From: Cristatella mucedo | Taxonomy: Eukaryota > Bryozoa > Phylactolaemata > Cristatellidae | Direction: 5' to 3' | Assembly: GCA_009760855.2 (NCBI GenBank) | Contig: WPIO01000006.1 | Coordinates: 7,995,001-8,059,000, forward strand | DNA length: 64,000 nt | Shown: positions 22,213 through 32,530 of the stretch, one piece after another | Position numbering within the stretch: the first letter of the stretch is position 1 | How the letters are laid out: every line of letters begins with the position of its first letter | The notes under the pieces: model-generated | Database searches by the model: none | Told to the model about the DNA's origin: nothing | The model's input: only the letters and a program-made list of their open reading frames with translations | Program-made: the position numbers and the translations under genes

Positions 22213-23954
22213 TGAGTTACGAGCTAAATTTGGGTTACGGGCCAGCTTCAGATACTCCACCGCTAGTTGCCGCAGCGAACGTCACACTTTCTGCGGTCAC
22301 TCAGGCCAATAAGGGTAGGGCGGCGAACGACGTTCCATTGCAAGACGCTTCCCTGCGACCCGGGTGTGACGCCAAGCGCAGGCCTGTTAGTTCGCTCCCA
22401 GACATACTAGAGCGAGCCATCGTGGTGCTTGGATGCACAAGCTCGCCACACTCCAGTGTTTAATCCGACTACGGTAGGAACAGCTAAGTATGTACTGTAC
22501 TCTATTTAGGCACTATCGTCGCGTGAGAGTTCATCGCATAACTGATAACATCGGCGCGTCCGCGTAAAAGCCCAGCAAATAAATTTAAAGCGAGGAAATC
22601 CCGGCGAAAAGGGCACACATCGGCGAGTAAGATTCAGATATCCATTTCAGCTTTTCTCCTCTAACTCTATTAGCATCTTCAAGTCGTCTGATCTGAAAGC
22701 AACCCCTATTCATGAGGATTAATACAAACCCGTTTATTGCAAGACATGCTATTGCATTGTATAAAACAATATTAATTATTTATAATTTTTAAATTGAAAA
22801 ACGTGTGACAAAAAATCGCAGTGTTTTTTTGGGGTCCAAAGCGGAGTGATGGAATTTCAATACATTTCAACAGGTAAAATTGATTTGATATACGAACAAT
22901 TTGAGTTACGAGCTCCGGCAAGGAACTAACTAAACGCGTTGGCCGAGATATAACTGCAGTTGGGTCTTGATAGCTCCAGCAGCCCCCAGAAACTCACTCC
23001 GTAAAAGAAACGGGCCAGAGAATACACGCCACGCGGAGCACTTCTGTGGCACTGTCAACGTTTTAGGAGCATCTGATAAACGATCGAAAACCGCGCGAGA
23101 AAGATACGCATAAACAATCTCTAAAGAGGTCGCTCCAAACAAAGAAGACAGAGGTGGAAGCTCAAAGTTGTGTGTGAAATTACCCAAAAACGCCAGGACT
23201 GAGCCTTGGATACACTGCTAGCATAATGTGTGTACTACTTCCGATGCAATCCATTATGCAACGGTTCCTAAACAGAATGCAAGCCACAAGTTTAAGTAAA
23301 CGAGGCATATTTGACACTAGCACGTACGGAACCGGATAGCTGGCAGGCTTAATGAAGCTTTGGGGCGCAGTAGCAATAATAATAATAATGATAAGAACAA
23401 TATGGTATTCACGCGGTGCCACCAGAATAGCGAATCGGGACCAGGATTGCGATGGGAACACATTTGATTCGAGATGATTGACCGCGGCGATTCTTAAGTC
23501 CCCATCTACGTCAGCAGCTCTTCTTTCACTGGTATATTCATTGTGCCAGTAACTTCAGCTTGCTTCAAAATATCTTTTCATTCTATAACATTCAAAAAGT
23601 AGCTAACAGCCTAACTGTTAGTCGCAGGGCCATTGTTATATCCGAGTGAAATATCTTTTTCTGCATAGTGAAACTGTGCCTTTTCTTTTACTAAAAGCAA
23701 GAGCAATATGCTCTTTCAAAGATTCTTGCACAGTTTCATTATTTTACAGTTTAATTTATCTAAAATGTTTTGTACGATTCCTCAAGAAATTGTCTTTTTT
23801 CTTTTTCGCCTTGAGTGCTTACATTTGCATAACTTACTGCATGTTAATAACCAGGGGTCATACGAAACTAGCAGAAACTAGAGTGTTTTCTTTTGCGCTT
23901 TAGCGTGCTTGCTATAGCGCGATCATTCGCCTGTCATTAAGTCTTCATTATTGC
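22213..23954. other. Unassigned sequence
   Basis: No recognised gene. Minus-strand ORFs at 22930-23187 and 23180-23461 lack domain signatures and splice context. A short AAT run is at about 23375-23392. Confidence 0.4.
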
Positions 23955-24040
23955 TTTTCTTGCAGCGAGTTTAAGAGCACTTGAATAGAGATAAAGTTAT
24001 CATACGGTGCTATTGACAAGATTTACTTTTGTTATTATTT
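23955..24040 (+). mobile_element. SINE-2 / LINE-A type tail fragment
   Basis: TTGCAGCGAGTTTAAGAGCACTTGAATAGAGATAAAG-like segment followed by CGGTGCTATTGACAAG. It resembles the shared 3' end of LINE-A and SINE-2 but is too short to assign further. Confidence 0.45.
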
Positions 24041-24335
24041 TACAGTGCTTCATTTTGAAAGTGAGCGAAGTTGCAGAAAAACTGATAGTTCGAACAAGTT
24101 GTGAAAAATTGGATCAGACGGGCTATCAAAAAGAATATTAAAATCACCCACAATGAGAAGAGGGTGATTCGTAGTTAGTTTGAAAAGTAAGACATAAATC
24201 TGGGATTGCTTTCTGGTGTGCGATAATTATCACCACCATAGCTAGCTAACCCCTAGCTGGACACAGAATCAGAGATTCATAGGAATATTTGGCAGGAGTT
24301 GAGACAGGCTTGAAATAGAAAAGAGTGCGTGCGAT
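24041..24335 (-). mobile_element. Degenerate LINE-A endonuclease-region fragment
   Basis: Plus-strand text such as AATATTAAAATCACCCACAA, GAGAAGAGGGTGATTCG, ATAAATCTGGGATTGC and GTGTGCGATAATTATCACC runs in parallel with the complement of the endonuclease region in the long LINE-A copy (about 32120-32260: GTTAAAATCACTCGTAAC, GGTGGGCGATAGACTACTGCC). It is highly diverged. Confidence 0.5.
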
Positions 24336-24403
24336 AATTGCTACTAATCATTAGAGTTTCAACAATTTCAGCATGAAATTTTAGTGTGAAGAAAACATCT
24401 ATT

Positions 24404-24485
24404 GTAATATATATATATATATATGTATATATAATATATATACATTTATATAGTATTATATATATACTATGTATATATGTGTAGT
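24404..24485. repeat. TA microsatellite with hairpin potential
   Basis: Imperfect TA repeats with ATGTATATAT and ATACATTTATATA interruptions. Largely self-complementary. Confidence 0.9.
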
Positions 24486-26259
24486 AGTATATTTGTTATA
24501 GTCAAGAAGTTCTTTAATTTCATTCAAATTTCATTAACAGCGAAAATTTGGTGAGCGTCGAGTACCGAGCTGCCAACAACCAATAAAGTACCAGGCTGCT
24601 AACAATCAATCACGTGTTGCTCGACAAGCGGGCACTTCGGTGTTACAAGTTAAAAGCAGCCACAGTGGTCAGCGTTGGTTGGACTTTTCGAAATTACGTT
24701 ATAGAAATAAACGGCGGCCGTAGCAGGAGGTCACATGACTAATCGTACGTAAAAATAGCAGTCGTTCGAAGGCATTAGGCGTGTTGCGGTTAGTGTAAAC
24801 AGTTCGGATACCCGGGCTTGGCGCCGCGCTGCCCAGTCTGGTTCTCCCGCCGCGTTCCACTGGCGGTGCCTAACTCGCGAACCACATGCACCAGGACCTG
24901 CACTCGTACTGCATGAATGAATAGGAAATGCTTAAATGCTAAAACATTCGATTGGCACGTGAGAAAGGTGAGGTAATGGTTTCAATCGCGTGCCACCGCT
25001 ACGCTATTTGATTGCAGCCGTGAACAGGATAAGCTGCTGCATCGGAATATTTAGCTGGATGCCCTCTGACAGCGAAAGTGTCGGTGATAGCACGTTTCTG
25101 TAGCTGATAGAACAAGCGAATTGAATTACCTAAGTAAGATGTGTGTTCAAGGACGGTCTGCAATAATGGCGAGCAAAATCAACCGGCTTGTGTGAGAAAC
25201 TGACGGGAAAAGCAGTACTAGCTGGTAAACCAGACAAATAATTGTAGTGTCGGACTGAATTCCTCTCGTCGGTTCTGAATGTCTTAGCGGTGAGTTGGTC
25301 GCTCAACTAATGCTGTCTAGCTAGTCCAATCTGTTATACTTTCGTTTCCCGTAATACAATTTTCCATTAATAATGGTCAAGCCAGAAACAGATTAGCAAA
25401 ATTTCTTGCACTTAAACTATATTTACGATGCTAATTAGTTAATTTACCATTTGGGTGCAAGAAAGCTGGCGAAATCTTCCTTGGAAATCTTCAAACCACC
25501 CAAACTACCTTAACATTATCACGAGGTCTTTTCACTAGAAAAGTTGCTATCGGCATAGAAGTAATTGTACCTTGTTTAAGTAATTGTAAAACCTTATAAT
25601 ATTTGGGGCGAGAATTTGGACGATATTGTCATAGACGAGGGCAAAGAAAAAGGCAACAACTCACTTGAATAAATCCTTTTCAAATACTTAAAAACCTTTA
25701 CAAATTGATTTTAAATTGTGAACAATGCCCCGCGAATAGAAAATGAAAAAATAATTAATATTAATCTAGTACGCTAAGCATTTAGCATGCCGGCGTAGTT
25801 GATGTCAATTTCATCTATGTCAATCCACCTATACACTAGTTTTCTTGCATGACCATAAACGAGGATATTCTTCAAGACACTGATGCCGACTCCAGAAATC
25901 ATTTTTGAGTTCCCCATTACAATCGGCCTCACTTTGCGCTAGCAGCTTCCGATTTGTTCGTTTAGTACATTGAGGCAGCCGCAGTTGGCCAAATATTCTA
26001 CTGCTCGAACCTTTTCACAGACAAGTTGTTACGACGGAGGCGGCTGATATCTTGGCTACATGTGTGCCTCTCACAAAGTTCATGCAATTTCTCCGATAGG
26101 TCCTGAGAACATAAGTTAACATGTACTTTTAAAGATACTTAAGCCACTAACTAGTACATTATCTACATCGAAGATGAAGAGAAGGCAAAGAGGAATTGCA
26201 ACAAGTTCAGCTTAAGGCATGACGAAGCAAGTCATATTAATTTGGTGCAGATAAAAGCG
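24486..26259. other. Unassigned AT-rich sequence
   Basis: No recognised gene or repeat. Confidence 0.4.
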
Positions 26260-26740
26260 CAACGACAAATCGACGCAGACGCAGCTGCTGCGCCGCTCGC
26301 TCTCGATCGGTCAAAGTAGCCAGCGGCGGCACGCACCGTGCATCCGCTACGACGCGCTGTAGCGGCTCACTAGCGGAACGGAAAAATCCGTTGCCACAGA
26401 CGCGGCGCTCACGACGGACGGGCGCGCGCGCGCGCGCGCGTCCTTGCCAGCGGGCGCGCCAACCGATGCAGGCAGCGGAGCCGGATTCGAGCCCCGCCCT
26501 CGAGGGGACGAGCGAGTGAGGCCAGTGCACGCTGCACCGATACTGCAAGCTGCTGCGCCGACGGCAGCCGAGCGCGGTAGCGATCGGGAGCTCCGTCGGA
26601 AGCCTTAGATATAGAGCAAGACCAGCCGCGCGCGCCGCCGCCGCCGCAGCCGTCGAGACAGAGGCAGACTGCTTTAGAGTCTCGGAGAGGTCAACCGCGA
26701 GTGTGGTGTGCGAGTCGTGGCGCAAACGCACTTCGAAACC
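26260..26740. other. CpG-rich block, possible promoter or exon
   Basis: A sharply GC-rich, CpG-rich stretch in AT-rich surroundings, with a CGCG alternation at about 26425-26441 and a CGCCGC array at about 26628-26650. A 168-codon minus-strand ORF crosses it, but its arginine/alanine-rich translation has no recognisable domain. In this window, confirmed exons (gene A, gene B) have the same composition, so an unrecognised first exon or promoter is possible. Confidence 0.3.
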
Positions 26741-26879
26741 CAAAGCATGATCGACTCGCTCGAAAGTGCATAGCGCAACTGACCGCTACTTCAGACTTAC
26801 AGCCAAACTTTCTAACTAGAGATTACGACGTTTTAGGCGAACGTGGATTATATTTCAGGAACCGCTAATAATTTCTGGG

Positions 26880-27440
26880 GCTGTCTGCCTTCGTGAAAAG
26901 AAGTGCTAGCTTAGTCCGGTTAAATTGCCGAGACATTTTTATTCGCCGCACCTTAATTACAGCGGAAAAGAACCGGTTGGGCGATGATAATCCATGGATA
27001 ATCCATGGCGGAATTAAAGCCGAAGCCACGCACTGGTCGGTCAGTTGGACCTCAGCAGTCGAGCTGAGTTGTGCTCGAGACTTTGAACAAGGCCGCAATT
27101 TCGTTCTACACCTCGGGTCGGGACTCGCGAGTCGCTATGGGCGCCGCGCGAGATACGTCGTTCGCCATCGCTGGGGCAAGGCACTTGCTGCAGCTCTTTA
27201 TCGCAGTCAAACATACTGCTGCTCTACGCTACGGATGTGGAACTTTTTTCCATCATACACTATGGGTGCGCATTCTCGTTTCGCGTTTCGCTACTGTGTG
27301 AGCTTAACAGCGTGCATTAGGCACTGGTCCAAGAGCCGTCGCGTGACTCGCGGAGATCACTTTCAACGATTTGTTTTGTGCCCTCTGCATTCAAAGTTAA
27401 CAGCATTTTGTTCGCTCAAGCTAATACTTATTTAAAGCTA
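26880..27440 (+). other. Open-frame-rich segment, coding status unclear
   Basis: Two overlapping plus-strand frames (26893-27435, 180 codons; 27071-27301, 76 codons) cross a GC-richer segment that includes a duplicated AATCCATGGAT motif at about 26990-27009. No domain, signal peptide or splice pattern is convincing. Confidence 0.2.
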
Positions 27441-28840
27441 AAAAATTTGAAAATAAAAGTTAGATGTTTCACAGGCTTAGTATTTCACTTCAAGAAAAAC
27501 ATCTTGCACTTTTAGACTTGCGAAAGCTTTGATCAATTTAGCGTGATCAAGCTCAGCACTTAGTCCAAGTTCTATGGATATTATTGATAAGCCTCTCGTG
27601 CGCCATAGTTGAGCGTATACAGAATTTGATGAGCTTCTATTGAGAGAAATTAAGTTTTCCGTTTGCAACGCTGACAGGCTCTGAAAAGAAGGGTGATTTG
27701 CAAAGCGACACACACATTCAGAAAATTCTCAGATTTTCCGATTTCAGAACATAATCCACCTCATCGCGGAATTTCCTGCGCTCGATGTTAGTACATACGA
27801 AAGTGACCTGAGCTCTTCTGCTAGCTCCGTCTTTTTATTTCTACCGTGACCAACCAGCCTCTAACATGTGATATTTTAGTGCAGTAGACACAACTTCGCA
27901 ATGTTCTAGTAGCGTCTGATTTTCCAATTATTTCGGCTAAAGAATGCTACAGAAGAATGCCAAGATAAAACTGTTTGTGCTGAGCATGACCCACCATTCG
28001 AAAAGGAAGAGATGATCGACGTCGATTGCGTGCAATAAGAAATTTGTGCAAAGGGTCGACGAGCGGGTCGTCTCGATGCTCGTATACAAACTGGCACCAA
28101 CGCGTCGCGGCGTCTTTTAGCTTTCAACTCGTCTTTTGTTTCTAGTTTTTCACATAAGTTTGTAGTCGAGTCGACTGCTGATAGGAAGAAACAGCTGCAC
28201 TTTCGATAGCTGCGTATAAAGCTAGTTGTCGCTCTGATTAGATCCCGGGTGACGTTAATTGGCATTTGCTTTCTTACCGGAGTACATTGCTGACGTTATT
28301 GATATCAGCCAGCAGATTGCGCCATAGAATCCTATACTAATAGGAGCCGGAGAGAGGCGATTTCCTCAGCTAATGCGCTGATGCCTCAGAGCATTCGTCG
28401 GAAGCTTCACCTTAGAAGCCGCTTTGCGAATGCTGAACTGCGCTGTGTGTGGTTCCCCTTGATGGGTTGAGATCAAACCCTTTTTTGCACTTGAAATTTT
28501 ACTTTCCTAGCGAGTGTCTGATGGATATTTGATGGTGACGGGGCAGACTCAAAGCGCTCCATCTAGAAGTTGATGCCTCAGAAAATGAATAGACTCGCCA
28601 CAAGCAATCAAAGTAGGATAAGGCCGTTACCGAAGAGTCTCCTGCATCGTAGACAGCAAAGGTAAGACTGAGATTTGTGCAAGGTAAACGGAATGAATGC
28701 TCGGCGGTTCGTTTACAGATGTTATGCTTCAATATCGGAATATTTGCACTTCATGTTGCTGCCATTATCATAAGATTGGCCTATGAAATCCGTCAGGCCC
28801 AGTCCCAACCGGTCGAGCTTCTCTAAGCGTTATTCCAAAA
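27441..28840. other. Unassigned sequence
   Basis: Short ORFs only, no recognised repeat. Confidence 0.4.
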
Positions 28841-29015
28841 GTCCAGCTGCACTTGTGTCAGCCTCCTGACTCAACTAGGAATTACAATTTGTCTTAGTTG
28901 CGTGTGGTGAAGTCTATTGGCTACCGCGTGCTTACCGAAAGCCGCTCAGGCTATGTGTTCGCAATATGCAAAATTTGTTTTCCAGAAATGCCCACTTAAT
29001 CTTTGTGGTCTTGTC
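28841..29015 (+). mobile_element. Diverged LINE-B 3' fragment
   Basis: CTCCTGACTC, TTGCGTGTGGTGAAGTCTAT, GGCTACCGCGTGCTTACCGA, AAGCCGCTCAGGCT and TTTGTGGTCTTG match the LINE-B 3' UTR in order, with many substitutions. The tail is missing. Confidence 0.65.
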
Positions 29016-29512
29016 AAGTCACAGGGAGTAAGCATTAAATTTCATGAAAATAATCATTGTGGTTATTTTCTGATGGCGGTGGACTTCTGGCACGCCATAC
29101 CGTGTATTTAGAATCTTTCATGCGACCATAAATGAGACTGTCCGATTCAGTTTAGCTTTCAGGCAGCAGATAATCAGACGATGTTACCGAATTTTGAAGC
29201 CACCGTAAGTGATCAGCCGTTGTTTGATCAAACTTTGCGATTTTCTTGCAAAAAACTTGTATTATCCATGAAAATACAGCCTATCAAAACTACCACGAAA
29301 AGCCATATTTGCCTCAGCTAAAAACAGTACGATTTCTATGACGCTTTCTAATACAGTATGGCAATGAGCCTCATCTTTATTTGTTCAAGCTTTCATCTGT
29401 TAGTCAAGAGTTGAGCTGCTTTTTAGAGTTATTCAAGCTCCTTCTAGTCCACCATGTACTGCCCGCGGCCATTAACTTCCCATGTTTTGCCAAGGAAGTA
29501 GGATGCCTGCTA
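29016..29512. other. Unassigned sequence
   Basis: No recognised feature. Confidence 0.4.
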
Positions 29513-29962
29513 TAATAATATTATTGTTAAACACTTGATAAAGCGCCCTCAGAGAGCTCAATCTCTTTCTAGGCGCTTTACATTCGCTGCAAAGGGAACA
29601 CAATCGAATGAGAGGTGAAAATATCATGCTTAACTAACAGCATGAATTACACGGTTAGGGGTGACATGCACAGGGTCAGCATGCAAGTGTGGTTAGCGGC
29701 AGCATTTAAAGTTCAGCACACATAAGCATATAAAGGACGAATCACGGGGACCCACTAAATAACAGATGCATTTTAGTTTCTTTTTAAATGTGGTCAAGTT
29801 AGGGGACCTCGTGACGGAAGTCGGGGTGAGTTTCAGGCTTTGGGAGCATACAAACTAAAGATACGGTCTACAAAGGATTTGAGGTACGCACGAGGTACAG
29901 GCAAACAGTTAGTTTCCGAAAAAGCAGGTGGTACGATGCTTGGCCTGGTGGGGGAGTAGATC

Positions 29963-30254
29963 GATCCTCATACTGACTGCAATAAATCTGCCAACACAAC
30001 ACGATGGCTACTTGGCACAGAGTGGCAGTGATGGCTGAGTTGATTACAATTTGAATGTAGTAAATCCAGCAAATGATCACTAACAAATTGCAGTATTTGT
30101 CAAAGATTGCAGGCATACACATCATGCCACTCTGACAGCATTATGCAGGACAGTGCAGCATGCAAGCTAGTGGCTCGGCAGCAGAAAGTCGTGGATTGAT
30201 AATGTGTCCTAAAATGTGAGCTCACCTGCCGTGTCACCAGGTCTAGCACCATCC
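29963..30254. mobile_element. Insertion of unknown type (about 290 bp) in LINE-A
   Basis: The LINE-A text reads continuously up to GGGGGAGTAGATC (29962) and resumes with ATAGATAGGCT (30255), as in the uninterrupted copy near 8410-8435. The intervening 292 bp match no family recognised here. Terminal repeats and a target duplication are not obvious, so it could be a short non-autonomous element or a filler sequence. Confidence 0.5.
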
Positions 30255-30965
30255 ATAGATAGGCTACAGCCAAAGAATGAAGGGACCTAAAAGAAAGCGA
30301 CAAAACCTTGAATTCAATCCATTGCCTGACTGGTAGCCAGGTGATCTTTGTCCATTCACATCAATACTCTGGAGTCTCCCAATGAGATAGGACTTGAACC
30401 ATTGCAGAGCAGTGCCAGTGATGCCCAGGCGAGACGAGAGGCGCTCTAGAAGGACTTGGTGATTGATAGTATCAAAATCTGCCGAAAGATCAAACAAAAC
30501 AAGCAGACAGACTACATTCATGTCTGCATTTCTAAGTATGTCGTTGTACACCCCAAGCAATGCTGACTCTGTGGAGTGATTAGCTCTAAAGCCAGACTTG
30601 AACTTACCAGAAATGTTTGAAGTTTCAATATATGAGTTCAGCTGGTCTTCCACGACTCATTCCAGTATCTTTGATAGGAATGGTAGAAGGGGGAGTGGGC
30701 GGTAGTTGCTCTAGTTCTCTTTGGTCTAGTGTCGCTTTCTTGAGTAGTGGCCTGACTACAGGTTTTTGAAAGTTGCTGGGACATGACCTGAGGGTAATGA
30801 CATTAATGATTTTAGTTATGCATGGCAGCAGCAGATCAAGGCAAACTAGGAGCAGGACAATGGGAATAGGATCCAAAGGACTTGTTGACTTGTTTGATTG
30901 GGGTATAAACTTCAGGACGAGATCACTAGTGACCTGCTTGAATGTAGACATTGAGATGCTGCAAG

Positions 30966-31446
30966 TGTAGTTCGTATGTACGTATGTATGTATATATTGT
31001 ATGCCGGCTCCTGACTTGTGACCGTAAGGTCAAGGGAGCGTGTAGTCTGTATGTATGTATTGTATATCTGATAAGCCACTGGTGAGCTGTTAGAAGCACC
31101 ACCGAGAGGGGCCGGTGCACAGCTGTGGTCCGCCTGTGATGTGGTATGGACACAGGCCGGTAACCAGCTGGTGGCCAGATGGTGGATTCACCATCAGGGT
31201 CGGCCAGTGCACTGCTCTGGTCCCCGCCTTTGATGTGGCATGGACCAGCTGGTGGCCAGATGGTGGATTCACCATCAGGTCGGCCGGTGCACCGTTGTGG
31301 TCGATGAGTCATCAGAGTCAACCAGGGGAGGGGAGTCGTGTGAGAGCAGGGGCCGAGGGAAGCCGTGAGCTCTTCGGCTCCGTGCGTTGGTAATAAACTG
31401 TCGGTGTTGGGAATCGGCTGTCTCTCTGCTGTGCGAACAAACTACA
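30966..31446. mobile_element. Solo LTR 1 (481 bp) inserted in LINE-A
   Basis: This starts TGTAGTTCG and ends CGAACAAACTACA, a TG...CA element whose ends form an imperfect inverted repeat (TGTAGTT / AACTACA). It is flanked by a perfect 5-bp target duplication GCAAG (30961-30965 and 31447-31451). An AATAAA polyadenylation-type signal is near 31391. No internal retrotransposon coding region is present, so this is a solo LTR left by recombination between two LTRs of an LTR retrotransposon. It carries a partial internal tandem duplication (31111-31303). Confidence 0.88.
31111..31303. repeat. Tandem duplication inside solo LTR 1
   Basis: Unit 1 is 31111-31202 and unit 2 is 31203-31282, both starting GCC(G/A)GTGCAC and sharing the perfect core CAGCTGGTGGCCAGATGG. 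A truncated third unit runs to about 31303. Unit 1 has an extra 12 bp (ACACAGGCCGGT-like). Confidence 0.9.
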
Positions 31447-32530
31447 GCAAGGAATCGAGAGTCAGCATTCTAGGGGGAATGCTGCCATCGTAGGGATGGA
31501 CTTCCCGATCTTTTCTATCTTCTGGACAAAGAAGCGATCAGCTAGATCATCACATGGATCATCCGGTAGAGAGCTAACTTGGGAGCGGTTGAAGAGGTAG
31601 CTGATTGCTGACATCAGCATTTTTGGATTGTGCATCAGCATTTTCGGATTGTGGATCTTTTCCAAGCTTGTGCTTAGAAGAACTGGCTAGTTTAATGTCT
31701 GAGGTAAACCATAGGCCGTCTGAGCGAGGGCGCACAGTGTAGTCAGAGGTGCAAACTCGTCGAGCGTGGCAGCTAGTGTCGTGTTGAAGCTATCTACCAA
31801 TGATGGCAGATCGGATGAGGGACAGAGCAACAGAGCTGAGGCAGATATTCTCGCACGGACAGCATCGATGTCAGGGGTCTTGAGGTTTCGTGATACACAG
31901 GTGATTTTAGAGGAGAAGGCCATACATCGTAGACTGAATGAGGTCTGAATGTGGTCAGATATGCAGAATTCGGTAATAATGGGTGATGATAAAGGGCAGT
32001 TGTACGAGACAATATGGTCGAGTGTGTGACCCTTGATGTAAGTAGGGCCATGCACATGGGCCACAAGAGACAATGAGTCAGTCAATGCCCGAAACGCAGT
32101 GCTGAAGGCGTCAGATAAGTTATCAAAGTGAATGTTAAAATCACTCGTAACGAGGAAAGCTCGATTTATTGCACACAGAATCGAAATGAGCACAGAGAAA
32201 TCAGAGATAAAGGAGGATTTGGTACTTGGTGGGCGATAGACTACTGCCACTATGGTAGCTTTTTTCACGTGAAATCAGGACAATCGATTCAAAAGACTGC
32301 TTCAAAGGTACTGAAAATGGCTTGAATTGAATTTTGAGTGCACGGTAATAGCAACTCCACCTCCAGCTTTGTTTGATCTAGGGGTGTGAAAGAATGACAA
32401 ACCAGTAGGGGTTTCTTCTTTAATTGGCGGGCAGTTAACCGATTTTAGCCAAGTTTCAGTCAAGGCGAGCAGGTCGAGACCATTTTCAGAAATATGGTCA
32501 CTTTTTGCTAGAGGTTTATTGCACATATTG

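Larger units (their letters stand above)
29513..32530 (-). mobile_element. LINE-A, longest copy: endonuclease, RT and 3' UTR, with two insertions and a deletion
   Basis: Minus-strand CR1/L2-like LINE. From 5' to 3': an APE-type endonuclease region (LALTETWLKSV at about 32470-32500, AGGGVAITVHSKF, then VVYRPPSTKSS and SDFNIHFD at about 32130-32260, GHTLDHIVS, ISDHIQTSF), a linker, and RT pieces (SNFQKPVVRPLLKKATLD, GKFKSGFRANHSTESALLG, LFDLSADFDTINHQVLLERL, GITGTALQWFKSYL). Then comes a deletion removing the YADD active site and thumb, followed by the 3' UTR ending at an ATT-type tail near 29513. Insertions at 29963-30254 and 30966-31446 interrupt it. Stops and frameshifts occur throughout, so it cannot encode a working element but gives the best view of the family. 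Confidence 0.88.
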
